Positions 25,169-32,634 of a DNA stretch of 41,268 nucleotides are shown one piece after another. Under the pieces are notes generated by a model. It had not been told where the DNA came from, made no database searches, and worked only from the letters and a program-made list of their open reading frames with translations. The DNA is from a bacterium. Lineage in GTDB: Bacteria > ARS69. The translations under genes were made by a program, and so were the position numbers. The stretch is taken from positions 1-41,268 of the forward strand of contig JALGZR010000040.1 in the NCBI GenBank assembly GCA_025774805.1. Reading direction: 5' to 3'. Numbering within the stretch: position 1 is the first letter of the stretch; each line of letters starts with the position of its first letter.

Positions 25169-25615
25169 CTATCTCAGCACCACGAGTCTCGAGAGAATCA
25201 GGAATGACCAAATCAATGCCAGCGCGTTTCCAATCAGGAACCTGTTGAAAGGGCATCTCCGTTCTTTCCACGCTCGCCACTGGCCGGCCGTCTTGAGCAC
25301 AAGCCATGCCCCAATGAACGTCCACGAACCGGTCACCATGAGAATCGGATACACGGCAAGCTCGAGAAAGCCCAATACAAATGAATGCCAGTAGTCACCG
25401 TCCTCTCGGTCGAGCTTCTGTCCCTTGAACACCACCCAAAACCTTTGCCGAAACGTGGAATCACTCTCCCCATACGCATCGATACCTTTCAGGGACGAAA
25501 TGGCCAACCTGAGCATGAAAGCCCCTGTGGCTACCAGAACGGGATAAAGCCACAAGGAAGTGATGCGCCAGCCATAGAGAAGCAGGCTGGCTGACTCCGG
25601 CTCGCTTTCTGGCAT
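25169..25615 (-). CDS. Small membrane protein of the accessory island, unknown
   Basis: 148 aa from ATG 25615, which has GGGGA six bases upstream; an ATG at 25630 is also in frame. Four hydrophobic stretches: SLWLYPVLVATGAFMLRLAI, FVLGFLELAVYPILMV, FIGAWLVLKTAG and GNALALIWSFLILSRLVV. Between the first two is a polar loop (DAYGESDSTFRQRFWVVFKGQ). No known domain was recognised. Base composition is clearly lower in GC than the flanking core genes. Starts a few bases after an attC-like core (GTTGAGC), so it could be a separate gene cassette. Confidence 0.6.
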   Translation of the reverse strand: MPESEPESASLLLYGWRITSLWLYPVLVATGAFMLRLAISSLKGIDAYGESDSTFRQRFWVVFKGQKLDREDGDYWHSFVLGFLELAVYPILMVTGSWTFIGAWLVLKTAGQWRAWKERRCPFNRFLIGNALALIWSFLILSRLVVLR

Positions 25616-25631
25616 GGTGTGTCCCCACATT

Positions 25632-25699
25632 GCTCAACGCCCTAAGTGTAAGCGGCGGCGCGAATCGCCCTCCGCGTCACGCGCGTGACAGGCGAATCA
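25632..25699 (-). repeat. attC-like half site plus hairpin after the TIR-like gene
   Basis: On the minus strand the sequence ends GCCGCTTACACTTAGGGC-GTTGAGC. The last seven bases fit the integron core GTTRRRY and the rest resembles the right half of many attC sites. No matching left half was found, so it may be decayed. Beside it, GAATCGCC and GGCGAATC flank a perfect palindrome GTCACGCGCGTGAC and cover the stop of the TIR-like gene, a possible terminator. Confidence 0.35.
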
Positions 25700-26977
25700 C
25701 AAACCGAGAGCCGCCTTGAGAGCAGCCGTAGCGACTCCAACGCCCACCTTTGATGCATTGTCGAGGGCCCATTTCCCGGCCTTCGCCAGCCATGCCAGAG
25801 CGCCGGGCCCATCGCCCGCCTGAGCTGCAATCTCGGCATTTGCGACCGCGCCGATCGCGGCATCGTGCTCGGGATCACTCGCTTTCCCACGAAGATGCTT
25901 ACGGAGGCTGGTGAGTTCACTGGCCAGGGTGCCAAGATCGATGCTGTCCTGCGACTGGGCCCATATTTGATAGAAGGTCATGTCATGGGCATGCGCGCCG
26001 GGACCTTGAGCGCCGACTTGACCTGCAGAGTATTTGTCTCCCATTGTGATCTCCTGGACGATGGTTGCGCGCACCGAATCCGAGTACTGACCCACAGGCG
26101 ACGACGCGAGGCTGAGTTGGTGCGCATAGCTCTCGGCCTTGCCTTCCCTGTCGAGCTCAATGAAGTCCTCTTCGAACCTCTCGATCTGATCCTCTAGCAT
26201 TGCCACAGCGGACGCGGTATCCCCTGCTTCGATGATGCGTCGCTGGTAAACTTCAGGGATCTCTGCCGCCAGCGGGCTATTAGGATCGGTGGATAGAGTT
26301 ATTGTCGGTACAAGACCGCTGCGAGCCATGCCGAGGTAGTACATTGACGCTGCCGTGGAATCGTCGAGTATGCTGACCGTGAGGCTGGCAGTCCGTACGA
26401 TCGCGTGCTGATGCCCCGGTAAGGGCAACTGAACCGGGCCAGAGGGTGCTTCAACGACGCTGTAGCCTCGCCCCTCCGCAAGTGCGCGAAACGCGGCGGC
26501 CATCTCAGCAGAAACCGCCGGCAGCCCAATGAAGAAGCAGGAACGCTGTTCACTCGACGGTTGATATCTCGGCGTGTGCTCCTGACCGATATATGTACAC
26601 AGGATCTCCAGGGCGTGAGCATGTTCGCGTGTCTCGCGTACGTACGATCGTGCGGAAAACCTCCTGTGAAGAATGTGCTTTGGAACGATCTCACCTGGCA
26701 GGCTGTCCTCGAGAAACACCAGGAGAGGATTGCCGGCTCGCAAGCACATCGAGATCTCGAACAGGATATGTGGCGAAGGGCCCGATTCACGGGTCGAAAC
26801 GACTGCAACGAGGCCCTTGGTGTAGCTAAGGTGTCGCTCCAGTTTGGCCGCGTTCACATCATCAGACGGAGGATCGAGGCTGGGCAAAAGGCCTGCTTGC
26901 CGACAGAGCGACCCGAAGTACGCGGCGAATGGTGCCTCGCGCTCTCGGTAGCCGTGAGCGAAATAGACCGGTTGCAC
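25697..26977 (-). CDS. TIR/deoxyribosyltransferase-like protein with C-terminal adaptor-like domain
   Basis: 426 aa from a GTG start with AGAGGG upstream. Three parts are visible. Residues 1-130 form a TIR- or nucleoside-deoxyribosyltransferase-like fold: VYFAHGYREREAPFAAYF, then SPHILFEISMCLRAGNPLLVF, where Glu74 sits where these NAD/nucleotide-cleaving folds keep their catalytic Glu. Residues 145-240 repeat the fold (CFFIGLPAVSAEM ... DDSTAASMYYLGMARSGLVP) but lack that Glu, so probably a sensor. Residues 311-426 start with MGDKYSAGQVGAQGPGAHAH and continue as helices ending KVGVGVATAALKAALGL, like adaptor or effector-associated domains in bacterial conflict proteins. An internal ATG at this third part could yield it separately. 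Function is inferred. Confidence 0.65.
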   Translation of the reverse strand: MQPVYFAHGYREREAPFAAYFGSLCRQAGLLPSLDPPSDDVNAAKLERHLSYTKGLVAVVSTRESGPSPHILFEISMCLRAGNPLLVFLEDSLPGEIVPKHILHRRFSARSYVRETREHAHALEILCTYIGQEHTPRYQPSSEQRSCFFIGLPAVSAEMAAAFRALAEGRGYSVVEAPSGPVQLPLPGHQHAIVRTASLTVSILDDSTAASMYYLGMARSGLVPTITLSTDPNSPLAAEIPEVYQRRIIEAGDTASAVAMLEDQIERFEEDFIELDREGKAESYAHQLSLASSPVGQYSDSVRATIVQEITMGDKYSAGQVGAQGPGAHAHDMTFYQIWAQSQDSIDLGTLASELTSLRKHLRGKASDPEHDAAIGAVANAEIAAQAGDGPGALAWLAKAGKWALDNASKVGVGVATAALKAALGL

Positions 26978-26980
26978 CGC

Positions 26981-27073
26981 TTATCCCTCTTGTCCGCCCG
27001 ACGGCTTGCGCTTCAGCCGCCTCCGTTTGCGGCGGTCGGCTGCAGCGGCTTGGGCATCAACGTCGCTACTCAT
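26981..27073 (-). CDS. 30-residue basic ORF between channel-like and TIR-like genes
   Basis: The ATG at 27073 overlaps the end of the channel-like gene (ATGAGTAG) and the TAA lies 3 bases before the GTG of the TIR-like gene. The product, MSSDVDAQAAAADRRKRRRL continuing KRKPSGGQEG, has an acidic/Ala start and a strongly basic centre. Its last codons contain the ribosome-binding sequence of the next gene, so translation of it could control the TIR-like gene. It may be only a leader or spacer rather than a functional protein. Confidence 0.4.
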   Translation of the reverse strand: MSSDVDAQAAAADRRKRRRLKRKPSGGQEG

Positions 27074-27656
27074 TGTAGTGTTCCTTGTCGACATCTGCTC
27101 CGGGCATGCGTCCATCAGCCATGTCTCGAAGTCGAAGGTGCTTGTTCACCAATATCGAGATAAACATGCTCCAGAACATCAACCCGCAGATTGTCGTGAT
27201 GACCGTAAGGAACTGGCTGGCCCCGGTCGCTCGGATGTTTGATACGGAAATGCCGAGGAAGTTGGCCAGGACCCAATACAGGTCCACTTCGACGAATCGC
27301 GAGATGAAACTGCTTGGCAAGCCGCCGTCTCCGGCTAGCCCGGCCACATCGAAGGACAGGGCCAGGAGCACGACGACGATGAGTGCATTGGTCAGAAGCC
27401 GAAGTGGCAATCGCCCATCGCCAGTTAGCAAATCATACACGGCCCAGAAGAAGGGGCGGCGCGAATGGCGTGTTCGAGTCGAGACAACCACGATCGCGAT
27501 TTGAAGCAGAACCGCTACGCCAACGACGGCGAACTTGACTGGTGTCGAGTCGCGTCCGAGCTTGTCTGAGAAGTACCAGGCTACAAGAGTGATTGGAACC
27601 AGTGAGGCGATGAGATTGCGAATCGGAAAGTAGACTTCGGGAGCCTTGCGTGCCAT
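27066..27656 (-). CDS. Channel-like membrane protein with degenerate selectivity filter
   Basis: 196 aa from ATG 27656, with GAGG seven bases upstream; a GTG four codons earlier (27668) is possible. Four hydrophobic helices: about residues 16-31 and 41-60, then LLTNALIVVVLLALSF and the C-terminal FLTVITTICGLMFWSMFISILVNK. The last helix, with the preceding pore-helix-like LYWVLANFLGISVSNIRATG, has the layout of a two-helix ion channel (pore helix, filter, T-G, then inner helix ending in a basic residue). The place of the TVGYGD filter is taken by ISVSNI. A membrane effector for the TIR-like partner is an attractive idea but is inference. Confidence 0.55.
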   Translation of the reverse strand: MARKAPEVYFPIRNLIASLVPITLVAWYFSDKLGRDSTPVKFAVVGVAVLLQIAIVVVSTRTRHSRRPFFWAVYDLLTGDGRLPLRLLTNALIVVVLLALSFDVAGLAGDGGLPSSFISRFVEVDLYWVLANFLGISVSNIRATGASQFLTVITTICGLMFWSMFISILVNKHLRLRDMADGRMPGADVDKEHYNE

Positions 27657-27696
27657 CTCTTGCCTCACACGAATGGGACGATAGCGAAACCCTTAT

Positions 27697-27822
27697 GCCC
27701 AACGATAGGGATTGTATCCGGAGTGCCCGAGCAGGCGAGGTCATTGACGGATCGCGCGTGGGAAGGACGGGCGGAGCGTCGTGACCGGCACCTCAGGCAT
27801 TCCGGATACGATCTCGTTGGAC
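27697..27822. repeat. 126-base attC-like imperfect palindrome
   Basis: It starts with GCCCAAC (fits RYYYAAC) and ends with GTTGGAC (fits GTTRRRY). Inside these, GGGATTGTATCCGGAGTGCC (27708-27727) pairs with 27796-27815 at 17 of 20 positions. Deeper still, GGTCA..GACG pairs with CGTC.GTGACC. Size, end motifs, unequal spacers and bulges all fit an integron attC site. The channel-like gene starts 41 bases after it, as a cassette gene would. An IS91-family end or MITE is the main alternative. Confidence 0.4.
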
Positions 27823-28028
27823 TAAGTCGCGTCTATGGGATTGTTTCAGGTAGGAATCGTTTGCGCAAGGGCGAGGTGCCCGGGAGGGGCGGCGGTAGGT
27901 ACCCTGGCGACCGGCCGCGGAGACCGCGATTGGCGTGCCCGTAGGCGCGAAGACGAGATCAGGATGTTCCTCCCCATAGACTTGCGAGGGGCAATAGGGT
28001 TCGGTGTAAACGGGACTCGAGTGTGGCC
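27823..28028. other. Non-coding stretch, probably the 3' end of the IS91 remnant
   Basis: 206 bases between the palindrome and the transposase stop. Together with 27657-27822 this makes a 372-base gap without a supported gene. No ORF of coding character was found on either strand. IS91-family elements carry their replication origin downstream of the transposase, so this stretch probably belongs to the element, but no terminal hairpin plus target motif could be assigned. Confidence 0.35.
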
Positions 28029-28700
28029 CTACGACGCATCGAGGATCGGGACGAGCTCTGGAGCTCCGACGAGCCTCAGGAACCCGAGCCGGCAGATCGG
28101 ACAGAGCCACCTGACGGGCCAGGGGATCGTTCTTGTTCTGGGGTGGGACTTCTTGGGTCGCTCGCCCTCTTGCCCGCTGAGAAGTTCTCGGCACAGGAGC
28201 GGCTTTTCGGCTCGGACGCGGTTCGCGAGGAATCCGTAGCGACGGATTATCTGAAATCCGTGGGGTAGAACATGCAGAAGAAAGCGCCGGATGAAGATGA
28301 ACTCGAGCGCATCGAGACTCATGGTACGTGGGCTCGAGGCCTGTCCGTAATCCCTCCATCGAAGGCCGACGCGTCCGTTCTCCATCCATAGGAGTCGCTG
28401 ATTGGAGATGGCGACGCGATGGGTGTAGCCGGCGAGGTACTTGAGGACCTGCCGGGGTCCCTCGAAGGGGGGCTTGGCATGGACCACCCACTCCCGCTCG
28501 GCGAGAGAGTTCATGAAATCGGACCAACGATCCTCTCGAACGAGTTCGAGGAGCTGGCCGTGGAATGAGAGCCGGCCTTGCTCGTAGGCACGGCGGAGAT
28601 GTCGCAGGAAGCGGCGGCGGAAGAACCGGCTCAGGACTCGCACAGGAAGGAAGAAGCTCTTGTAGATAGCATACCCTCGGTCCTCCCCTACCACCGTCAC
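28029..28700 (-). mobile_element. IS91-family transposase, 5'-truncated remnant
   Basis: The 223-residue frame matches the C-terminal half of IS91-type (Y2, rolling-circle) transposases: FLPVRVLSRFFRRRFL, RLSFHGQLLEL, WVVHAKPPFEGPRQVLKYL, AGYTHRVAISNQRLL, RRFLLHVLPHGFQIIRRYGF and a CPIC zinc pair at the end. The N-terminal zinc-binding and HUH region, about 150-180 residues, is missing: homology stops near 28670 and 12 bases past the frame the Imm49-like gene ends. The element is therefore dead and marks a recombination junction between the T6SS effector module and the lower-GC island. Confidence 0.85.
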
Positions 28701-28712
28701 CTCTCGTCCCCC

Positions 28713-29510
28713 TCACCCCCTCACCGAAACCCCCGACCTCCAGGCCTCCTCGTCCAGCCGGTGCGTGCCCATTGGCACTTTCGCCAGCGACGGGGCAAGC
28801 CGATACTCATCGCGCGTACTAATCCCCCGCAGCCCGGCCACCTGCAGCACGGCAACGCCTTCCACGAAGACCTTCCCCTCGGTCGCGAAGAGAGATGCGT
28901 CGAAGCTCGGCGACTCCTGGTAGATCTCGAACTGCCGTTCTCGGTGCTCGATCAGGGAAGTGAACGCGGCGTCGAACTCCTTCTCGTCGCCCAACAGACC
29001 CTTACACGCATCGAGATAGCCCGATCCCTGCCCCTCGAGAACCTCTTCCCAGCGGCCGGCGAGCGCGGCCAGGCCGGCGTCGCTCTCGCCGGTGAGGCAT
29101 CGGTGAAGAAAGTGATAGAAGAGGAAGTCGTCCTCGTACTCGACGCCGGGAAAGTGGACCTGGGGAGAGCGCTCGGCGATGGCGGTGGCAGTCTCGCGGT
29201 CGCCCGCGGCGAGCGCCGCCACGGACGCGATGCTCTTGCTCGTGCAGAGGAACGGCTCGGAGTACTTTTCCCCCCCTCCTGCCCGCCGCAGGAAGTGCAG
29301 CCGGGCCTGGCCCGACTTGATCAGGCACTCCGCGTAGTACGGTACGTCGGCCTCGAGAAGGAGGGCGCACAGTCCCAGCACCCGGTAGTCGAACGAGATG
29401 TTGAAGAGGGCCCTGGCCTCCTCGTCTCCCTCTGCCGGCAGCTTCCCGAGCTGCCGGTCGAGATCGTGGGAGAAGTTCGTCCGAGCCAGATCGAGCGCTG
29501 AATCCAACAT
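28713..29510 (-). CDS. Imm49-family immunity protein
   Basis: 265 aa. The sequence follows the Imm49 pattern: DYRVLGLCALLLEADVPYYA, a long all-alpha body with FHFPGVEYEDD-like VHFPGVEYEDDFLFYHFLHR, RWEEVLEG, and a C-terminal FVEGVAVLQVAG with TRDEYRLAPSLAKVP. Imm49 proteins protect against polymorphic toxins. Its ATG shares one base with the TGA of the DUF1629 gene upstream (TGATG), so both immunity proteins are made together downstream of the AHH nuclease. It may guard against a second toxin not present here. It ends next to the truncated IS91 gene, where a toxin gene could have been lost. Confidence 0.75.
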   Translation of the reverse strand: MLDSALDLARTNFSHDLDRQLGKLPAEGDEEARALFNISFDYRVLGLCALLLEADVPYYAECLIKSGQARLHFLRRAGGGEKYSEPFLCTSKSIASVAALAAGDRETATAIAERSPQVHFPGVEYEDDFLFYHFLHRCLTGESDAGLAALAGRWEEVLEGQGSGYLDACKGLLGDEKEFDAAFTSLIEHRERQFEIYQESPSFDASLFATEGKVFVEGVAVLQVAGLRGISTRDEYRLAPSLAKVPMGTHRLDEEAWRSGVSVRG

Positions 29511-30091
29511 CAGATTCTGACCTCGGCTCCCATGGGGAAGAACTCCGCTCCGGTGATCTCCGCCTCCTCGAGGGCCGCCTTCAGATCCTCCCGAACGACG
29601 ATGACCGCGGGCATCGGAGCGATCCGGAAGATGTTCCGCTCCGGATCGATCGCGTCCTCGCGCAGGTATAGCTTCGTCAGGCGCTCGAAGCGCGGCCCCT
29701 TCCGGGTCTCTCCGACCGTGCCCTCACTGCGCTCCATGTCCACGCAGTCGACGCTGCCCAGCACGTTCCCGAGATAGCAGTCGTCGCTCGCGACCCGCCC
29801 CTTGTGATCGAGGAGATGGAACGCCAGGAACTCGATCTCGGCCGTCGCGTGCTCCTCGAGAAGAGACTTCGTCCGTCCCGAGATCATCAGGTACCGCACG
29901 GCGTTCCGGATGACGTCGGGCACGAGGATCCCCGGGATCTCGGGAGCCATCTGGAACCGCTGGGGCCCCTCGTACCGGTCCCCCGCCCGGATCCCCTTCG
30001 CGGGCGGAGACTTGACCGCCATCTCGGGCGGTCGCTGGAGGACCCCGCAGTACCGGTCGTCCTTCGAGTGATAGAGAATGAAGTGATCCAA
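29510..30091 (-). CDS. DUF1629 (Imm11, MXAN_0049-type) immunity protein
   Basis: 193 aa. The pattern MDHFILYHSKDDRYCGVLQRP, then GIRAGDRYEGPQRFQM, then FLAFHLLDHKGRVASDDCYLGNVLGSVDCVD is that of the DUF1629 family, first described from Myxococcus, and widespread as immunity proteins next to secreted nucleases. The late stretch FRIAPMPAVIVVREDLKAALEEA is also typical. It lies 55 bases downstream of the AHH nuclease gene, so it is the most likely cognate antitoxin. Cytoplasmic; no signal peptide. Confidence 0.8.
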   Translation of the reverse strand: MDHFILYHSKDDRYCGVLQRPPEMAVKSPPAKGIRAGDRYEGPQRFQMAPEIPGILVPDVIRNAVRYLMISGRTKSLLEEHATAEIEFLAFHLLDHKGRVASDDCYLGNVLGSVDCVDMERSEGTVGETRKGPRFERLTKLYLREDAIDPERNIFRIAPMPAVIVVREDLKAALEEAEITGAEFFPMGAEVRI

Positions 30092-30146
30092 TCGCGACCT
30101 CCTCAGGCTGGCGATCCCCGGCTTCTTTCTTCCTCCCGAATCATCG

Positions 30147-30890
30147 TCATCGCGCCGCCATCGGGGCCGAGTTCACCCGGTTCGAGTCGCCGCACCCGAC
30201 CATCTGCGCGCCGTACTCGACGAGGACCCAGAACTCGTCCTCCGACCACCTCTCCAGGCGGTGCTTCAGCTCTTCCCCGTCGTCGTCGTAGTACTCGTGT
30301 TCCAGCTCCTCGATGTCGTCCTGGATGTCGCTCACGAGCTTCGCGACGTCCTCGTTGTAGTCCGGATGCCCACCGGGATGATCCGGCAGTTTCATCGCAT
30401 CCGCAATCTGCCAGTGGCACGGAAGATTGATCGTGTTGACCCCGTCGTTCAGATTGTAGCCCGCCTGCATGAGAAACCGAAGCTGCGTGAGCGTCAACCC
30501 CGCCTCCGAGATGAGCGACGTCATCGGCAGGATGTGGTGCGTGTTGTGCTTGTACGGGCGCTGGGCGGTGTTGTCGAAGTTGTCGAACTCTCCGATAAAC
30601 CAGGCCTTCTTGCTCCGCCGAGGATCCCGCTTGACCTTCAGGGTCTTCAGCGTGGAGGCCGAGGGAAGTCGCTGCCGGTGCGTCGCCGCCTCGAAGTTGA
30701 TGTTGTAGATCTTCTTCTTGTTCTTCCCGAAGCGTGGACTCAGCGTCTCCTCGTAGCACTTCTTCCGATAGGACCCGTGTCCCCCGGTCCAGGAGCTTCC
30801 GATGCACTTCGTGATGCACCCCTGGCCGTCCCCATCCCCGTGGGCTTCCAGGGCCTCCAGCCGCTTCTGGTGACCGCTCTTCTTCGCCAC
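30147..30890 (-). CDS. AHH-domain nuclease toxin, probable T6SS effector
   Basis: 247 aa from a GTG at 30890 that overlaps the TAG stop of the ketosynthase-like gene (TAGTG); the longer open frame to 31142 lies inside that gene and is not used. Residues 24-46 have a Cys/His cluster (CITKCIGSSW...GHGSYRKKC). The nuclease core is KHNTHHILP with His118-His119, LNDGVNTINLP and HPGGHPDYN with His171 and His175, the layout of AHH/HNH-type metal-dependent nucleases. The C-terminus is acidic (EHEYYDDDGEEL). No signal peptide, as expected for T6SS cargo. Position after PAAR-like DUF4150 and before two immunity genes supports an antibacterial DNase or RNase. Confidence 0.82.
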   Translation of the reverse strand: MAKKSGHQKRLEALEAHGDGDGQGCITKCIGSSWTGGHGSYRKKCYEETLSPRFGKNKKKIYNINFEAATHRQRLPSASTLKTLKVKRDPRRSKKAWFIGEFDNFDNTAQRPYKHNTHHILPMTSLISEAGLTLTQLRFLMQAGYNLNDGVNTINLPCHWQIADAMKLPDHPGGHPDYNEDVAKLVSDIQDDIEELEHEYYDDDGEELKHRLERWSEDEFWVLVEYGAQMVGCGDSNRVNSAPMAAR

Positions 30891-32068
30891 TACGAGACCC
30901 CCGCGCCTCCCGGTGCGCGCACGTGGAGGGCGCCGGACGGCCCGGCATAGGCCGACGCCGACACGAGCACCCCCTCCGCATTCGCGTACCCTCGCTGGAA
31001 CGCCCTCAACGCCATGCAGATCGCGACCGGAACCGTCGCGGCGCCGATCTCCCCAAAGGACTCCCCGGTGTACCAGTGGGGCACGTCGACGAGCTCCCGG
31101 GGCAGGACTGTGAGCGTGTGGCCCCACCGGCGCGCCTTCCATTCATCTCCGTTGAGGTCGGTGATCAGAAGACCGGTCGCCTTCCCCTGGTCGGGCAACC
31201 GGCCCTGGCAGCGCCGGACCGCGTCCGCGCAGGCCGATCCCGTGACGGGATCCTCCGCGAAGCGGTGGACGGGATCCTCCGTCGTCACGGGAGCCTCCAG
31301 GGTTCCCAGCGCGGCGCCGTTGGTCGTCTCGGCCGAGGCCCGCTCGAGAAGCACGAAGGCCGCGGCCTCCCCGGGCAGGAACCGCGCCGGAGACTCCGGG
31401 GTCTTGAGCATTCCCAGGAGCAGAAGCGGCTCGATCAGGGCGGGATCACAGAGAGTGTCGACCCCACCCACGATGCAGCGATCGAGCTTCCCGCTCCGGA
31501 GATTCTCCGCGGCCTCGCGGACCGCCGACATCGCTCCGGTCTGATCCTCGAAGTAGAGCCGCGTCACCAGAAGCCTCAGGCCGCTCCGCTTCGCCAGGAG
31601 CGGAACGAGCTGCTCTAGAAGAGCTCTCCGGCCGTCTCCCAGCGCGGCCTCGACGTACTCGTCGAGCGACAGCGGTTCGTAGTCCTCCGGTTGCGCCTGC
31701 GCCCGCAGGAAGGAGCTCTCGAAGTAACCGCTCGGCAGAGCCAGGAAAAGGCCCGTTCGGGCCGACCCCGACCGGTCCCACTCCGGACCGGTGCAGAGGT
31801 CCTGTAGGGCCGCGTCGGCCAGGCGCGCCATCCTCCCCAGTCCGGTGAAGCCGAGCGTCAGCTCGCGGACCTGGTGACCGAAGACCGGGACCATCTCTCC
31901 CGACTCGGGCTCGTACGTCAGGAACTCGTCCAGAGGAGTTGCGCGGAGAACGCCCGCCCGCGCGGCGGCACAGCTCGAGACCGCGTTCGGTCCCAGAGAC
32001 GAGACCATTCCGAGTCCCGTGACGGCCGTCGCCCCCGCCGATGCCGCGTGGCGATCAGTAGTTCTCAT
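30890..32068 (-). CDS. Beta-ketoacyl-synthase-like protein lacking the catalytic triad
   Basis: 392 aa with a ketosynthase/thiolase fold: AVTGLGMVSSLGPN at the start, the helix SAVREAAENLRSGKLDRCIVGGVD and GEIGAATVPVAICMALRAF near the end. The residue aligned by eye with the nucleophile Cys is Gln176 (YFEDQTGAM). The first His region reads TDLNGDEW and the second GESFGEIG, so none of the Cys-His-His residues is kept. Such proteins occur between DUF4150 tips and toxins in T6SS loci. A chaperone or adaptor role, or an inactive substrate-binding role, is inference. Overlaps the DUF4150 gene by 14 bases and the toxin gene by 1. Confidence 0.78.
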   Translation of the reverse strand: MRTTDRHAASAGATAVTGLGMVSSLGPNAVSSCAAARAGVLRATPLDEFLTYEPESGEMVPVFGHQVRELTLGFTGLGRMARLADAALQDLCTGPEWDRSGSARTGLFLALPSGYFESSFLRAQAQPEDYEPLSLDEYVEAALGDGRRALLEQLVPLLAKRSGLRLLVTRLYFEDQTGAMSAVREAAENLRSGKLDRCIVGGVDTLCDPALIEPLLLLGMLKTPESPARFLPGEAAAFVLLERASAETTNGAALGTLEAPVTTEDPVHRFAEDPVTGSACADAVRRCQGRLPDQGKATGLLITDLNGDEWKARRWGHTLTVLPRELVDVPHWYTGESFGEIGAATVPVAICMALRAFQRGYANAEGVLVSASAYAGPSGALHVRAPGGAGVS

Positions 32069-32516
32069 CGCAGACGACGCAGGTCAGTGAATCGTCGCCC
32101 GGAATCACGATGATGGGTCCCTGGAGCACCGGGAACGGCGGCGTGTTCTTGTCGTTGTGCAGCATCAGGTCGAAGGCGCGCGGAACGTTCTTCCCCTCGA
32201 ACTTCACGTCGAAGGAGAAGTTCACGAACTCCGCCTTGCCCTTGATCTTGCTGGAAACGACGCCTCCCCCCGCGCTCCCGGCCTCGTCCCCCGTGCTCAG
32301 GCTGAAGTTCGAGTCCTTCACGCAGACGGGGTTGCCGTCGATCTTGACCTTCTTCGTGCCCTTCGCGGTGTCGCTCGACTTCGCGATGTTGGGATAGGGA
32401 ATGGGGATCGGTCCGGCGGGAGTCGGGGTCTTGCAGGGGTCCGGGAAGGCGATCGTCACGCCGCTGCTCGACTTGTGAATGACGCTCAAGTTGTTCACGC
32501 CGATCGTGACACCCAC
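32055..32516 (-). CDS. DUF4150 PAAR-like spike-tip protein
   Basis: 153 aa from GTG 32516 (MGVTIGVNNLSVIHKSSSG), with AAGGA upstream; the frame is open further but that part is not family-like. Features: N-terminal V-N-N-L-S-V-I-H-K, ...TIAFPDPCKTPTP and PIPIPYPNIAKSS, which are diagnostic for DUF4150, and a KVKIDGNPVCVKDSNFSLSTGDEAGSAGGGV stretch that fits the PAAR cone. C-terminus has a CVVC pair. In T6SS these proteins cap VgrG and bring effectors to the spike. Located upstream of the toxin in the same operon. Confidence 0.85.
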   Translation of the reverse strand: MGVTIGVNNLSVIHKSSSGVTIAFPDPCKTPTPAGPIPIPYPNIAKSSDTAKGTKKVKIDGNPVCVKDSNFSLSTGDEAGSAGGGVVSSKIKGKAEFVNFSFDVKFEGKNVPRAFDLMLHNDKNTPPFPVLQGPIIVIPGDDSLTCVVCDENY

Positions 32517-32634
32517 GCCTCGTCCTTCCTTGGCCGAAGGGACCGGATTCGCAGGATCGCCGCGACCACGCCGCTCACCGCGCAGCGCGTTCCCTCGCGC
32601 GACCTTCGCCGCCCGACCGCCCCGACCCACCCTC

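Noticed and set aside
27793-28716. A 307-codon minus-strand frame overlapping the IS91 transposase
   Set aside because: Different frame from the recognisable transposase, and its composition shows no domain.
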